From contig CAVYVA010000002.1 of assembly GCA_963771835.1 (NCBI GenBank), positions 186,001 to 250,000 on the forward strand: DNA of 64,000 nucleotides, in the 5' to 3' direction. The number at the start of each line of letters is the position of its first letter. The first letter of the stretch is position 1. Origin of the DNA: CAVQCJ01 sp963771835. Lineage in GTDB: Bacteria; Actinomycetota; Actinomycetes; Prado026. Below are positions 63,801 to 64,000 of this stretch, in pieces. The notes under the pieces were generated by a model. The model did no database searches. It was not told the origin of the DNA and saw only the letters and a program-made list of their open reading frames with translations. A program made the translations under genes and the position numbers.

Positions 63801-64000
63801 CCATCGACGCTCACGGTCCCGTTGAGGGTGAGGGTTGCGATCGTGTCCAGGGCGAGGACACCGCCGACGGATCCGTTCCACGCCGAAGCCGTCAGCGCGG
63901 AGCTGGTGGTCGCCGTCGTGTACTGCGGGACCCGCACCACCTGGAAGGTCTTCTGCCCGGACGTGGCCGTCGCGGCCGCGGTGACGTAGCCGTTGATCAG
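57854..64000 (-). CDS. DUF11 giant surface protein, N-terminal segment (5' truncated by window)
   Basis: More than 2,040 residues in one clean frame, open at the window edge (LINGYVTAAATATSGQKTF... upstream of GTG 63940). The first roughly 330 residues are Gly-rich (GGGGTDGNPTVND, TGGGGGGNGGTGGQGGN, VLGGGGGAGTGN, GGGGGGAGGTIVLTSPSGS), resembling beta-helix surface modules. Then come about 13-14 DUF11 repeats from ADLSITKTGPATVNALG onwards, each with K-T-G-P, NNGPSDAANLSV, DTLPAGVTFVSATG, W-T-C-x-N-x-G-N-V-S-x-x-C-T and D-P-N-x-A-N-N-T-S. Likely an extended fibre or adhesin on the cell surface. An indel near 57863 ends the frame. Confidence 0.88.
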   Translation of the reverse strand: MINGYVTAAATATSGQKTFQVVRVPQYTTATTSSALTASAWNGSVGGVLALDTIATLTLNGTVSVDGLGFRGGIGIQRTGAAGTANTDVVRSATIGTDGTKGEGIAGTPTQTTAGDGYPGGDVARGAPANAGGGGTDGNPTVNDQNTGGGGGGNGGTGGQGGNAWNSGVATGGYGGVAIPATSARVVLGGGGGAGTGNNFTAPNSSGAAGGGMVLIRAASVGGAGTITANGAAAYNLTANDGGGGGGAGGTIVLTSPSGSLAGATLNANGGRGGDAWATQAGAANAHGPGGGGGGGWIFTSSAPTAQTVTAGANGITTTGNLVYGSSAGTAGQTATAAPATIPGVSGGAECADLSITKTGPATVNALGSVTYTLTVANAGPAAATGLSVTDTLPAGVTFVSATGTGWTCTNVGNVSATCTRPALANGATAPAITVVVTAPAQAATLTDTATVTATTPDQTPANNTSTASTTVTALADLSIVKTGPATVAAGASVSYSLAVANAGPSDAASLTVTDTLPAGVTFVSATGAGWTCTNTGNVSVSCTRPALATGTSAPAITVTVTAPAQGAMLSNVASVAATTTDPNAANNSSSLSTTVTPSADLAITKTGPATVVAGGSVSYSLVVVNNGPSDAAALTVTDTLPAGITFVSATGAGWTCTNVGNVSVSCTRPALVTGATAPTITIVVTAPGQAAVLSNTSSVSSTTADPNAANNTSVANTTVTASADLAITKTGPATVVAGNNVSYSLVVVNNGPSDAANLSVADTLPAGVTFVSASGAGWTCTNVGNVSATCTRPALATGATAPTITVVVKAPNQAGSLSNTASVSSTTADPVPANNTSTAVTAVTASADLVMTKLGPPTVVAGGSVAYSLVVVNNGPSDAANLSVADTLPAGVTFVSATGTGWVCSNVGNVSATCTRAALAAGATAPTITVTVTAPAQAGSLTNTASVSSTTADPVPANNTSSVTTGVTASADLAITKTGPATVVAGGSVSYSLVVVNNGPSDAANLSVADTLPAGITFVSATGAGWTCTNVGNVSVTCTRPALVTGATAPTITIVVTAPGQAAVLSNTSSVSSTTADPNAANNTSVANTTVTASADLAITKTGPATVVAGNNVSYSLVVVNNGPSDAANLSVADTLPAGVTFVSASGAGWTCTNVGNVSATCTRPALATGATAPTITVVVKAPNQAGSLSNTASVSSTTADPVPANNTSTAVTAVTASADLAITKTAPATVVAGNNVSYSLVVVNNGPSDAANLSVTDTLPVGVTFVSATGAGWTCTNVGNVSATCTRPALAAGATAPTITLVVTAPAQAGTMVNSSSVASTTSDPNPANNASSTSTAVTASADLSITKSGPATVVAAGSVSYSLVVLNNGPSDAANLSVTDTLPAGVTFVSATGAGWTCTNVGNVSATCTRPALAAGGTAPTITVVVTAPAQAATLTNTSTVTSATPDPNAANNTSTTSTTVTASADLAITKTGPANVLASGAVSYQLSVTDIGPSDAANLSVLDTLPAGVTFVSATGTGWTCTNVGNVSVTCTRPALATGTTAPAITLVVTAPPTAATLTNTATVSAATADPNAANNTSSVTTAVGPVADLAITKTGPASVVAAGSVSYQLTVTNNGPSDASGLSVADTLPAGVTFVSAGGAGWTCSNVGNVSATCTRPTLTAGSSAPVITVVVTAPGQAGTLTNSATVSSATPDPNPANDTATASTTVTGSADLSMTKTGPPTVTAAGTVTYSLVVVDNGPSDAANLTVTDTLPAGVTFVSATGTGWTCTNAGNVSASCTRPALATGATAPTITLVVTAPPQIATLTNTASVSSTTADPNPANNTSSVTTAVTGSADLAITKTGPATVVAAGSVAYQLTVTDNGPSDAANVSVTDTLPAGVTFVSATGGGWVCTNVGNVSVTCTRAALSAGATAPVITITVTAPAQAASLSNTASVSSTTADPNPANNTAVAVTTVTASADLAITKTGPATVVAGSLVAYSLVVVNNGPSDAANLSVADTLPAGVTFVSATGAGWACSNVGNVSATCTRPALATGATAPTITSS
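60423..62080. repeat. In-frame duplication within the N-terminal DUF11 array
   Basis: The stretch from about 60400 recurs about 1116 bases later (GTGTTCGACAGCGAGCCGGC at 60423 and 61539), exactly three 372-base repeats. Near-identity includes the distinctive FNQ/K variant (VVVKAPNQAGSLSN) and GNNVSYSL. This copy keeps the frame, in contrast to the 1490-base one. Confidence 0.8.

Larger units (their letters stand above)
49040..64000 (-). pseudogene. Giant DUF11-repeat cell-wall-anchored surface protein (reconstructed gene, 5' end outside window)
   Basis: All pieces below form one gene: a glycine-rich N-terminal region (about 62.95-64.0 kb), about 37 DUF11 (conserved 124-residue Ig-like) repeats, a Gly linker, then an LPHTG sorting signal, hydrophobic segment and RRR tail. 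The sense reading is minus strand throughout. The frame is unbroken from 64.0 to 57.86 kb and from 50.6 to 49.04 kb; between, about ten to twelve single-base indels switch frames (near 57863, 57205, 55881, 55600, 54390, 53590, 53435, 52312, 51733, 51040, 50718, 50665). If errors, the protein exceeds 4,980 residues; if real, only the N-terminal part is made and has no wall anchor. Confidence 0.8.

Noticed and set aside
49040..64000. CRISPR-like or satellite repeat array
   Set aside because: The 372-base period codes for a protein domain in the minus frame and has no short repeat/unique spacer structure.

Overview
The window is chromosomal DNA of a very high-GC actinobacterium (class Actinomycetia). 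The evidence is codon use, many GTG starts, overlapping GTGA/ATGA gene junctions, and gene order known from this group: lepA-hemW-hrcA-dnaJ-rsmE-phoH-ybeY-corC-era-leuA-recO-uppS and rpsT-holA-comEC-comEA-leuS. I cannot name a genus; the order resembles Frankia/Geodermatophilus/Sporichthya-type genomes more than Streptomyces or Mycobacterium.

Layout. 0-22 kb: a long minus-strand housekeeping chain. It is read from hrcA (17.2 kb, with a CIRCE operator) through dnaJ, rsmE, an HTH/Clp-N pair, a HIT hydrolase, a serine hydrolase, phoH (carrying an intein), ybeY, a CorC-type CBS protein, a degenerate cytidine-deaminase-like protein, era, leuA (with a leucine leader peptide), recO and uppS. A plus-strand ECF sigma factor/GerMN-Gmad2 operon and an NmrA/AI-2E exporter/DUF3097 set interrupt it. 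20-31 kb: hemW, a DUF222-HNH nuclease, membrane and lipid genes (metallo-hydrolase, acyl-CoA ligase), a MOSC protein, a class E sortase, lepA, a PemK-like protein and rpsT. 31-43 kb: holA, a hydrolase-glycosyltransferase fusion, comEC, comEA, plsY, degV, a GyrI-like protein, leuS (with its own leucine leader peptide and terminator-like hairpin) and an OctT-like SGNH hydrolase. 43-49 kb: a secreted protein of unknown function, a diguanylate cyclase, and a cold-adaptation-like trio (DEAD-box helicase, fatty-acid desaturase, CspA). 49-64 kb: one enormous minus-strand surface-protein gene whose 5' end lies outside the window. It has a glycine-rich N-terminal part, about 37 DUF11 repeats of 124 residues, and an LPHTG cell-wall sorting signal.

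Reading frames are interrupted by single-base indels from about 10 kb onwards, in genes that should be essential (leuS, plsY) as well as in comEA/comEC and the DUF11 array. Most sit in G/C runs. Uncorrected assembly errors are the simplest explanation, but one indel is shared by both copies of a diverged tandem duplication and may be real. For such genes the coordinates given span the reconstructed gene.

The most interesting items are the PhoH intein, which shows every hallmark of a class 3 (W-C-T) intein; two leucine leader-peptide attenuators in one window (leuA and leuS); a leaderless, palindrome-controlled HTH/Clp-N operon; a 14-bp triple repeat upstream of the desaturase; and the giant DUF11 array with recent internal duplications.
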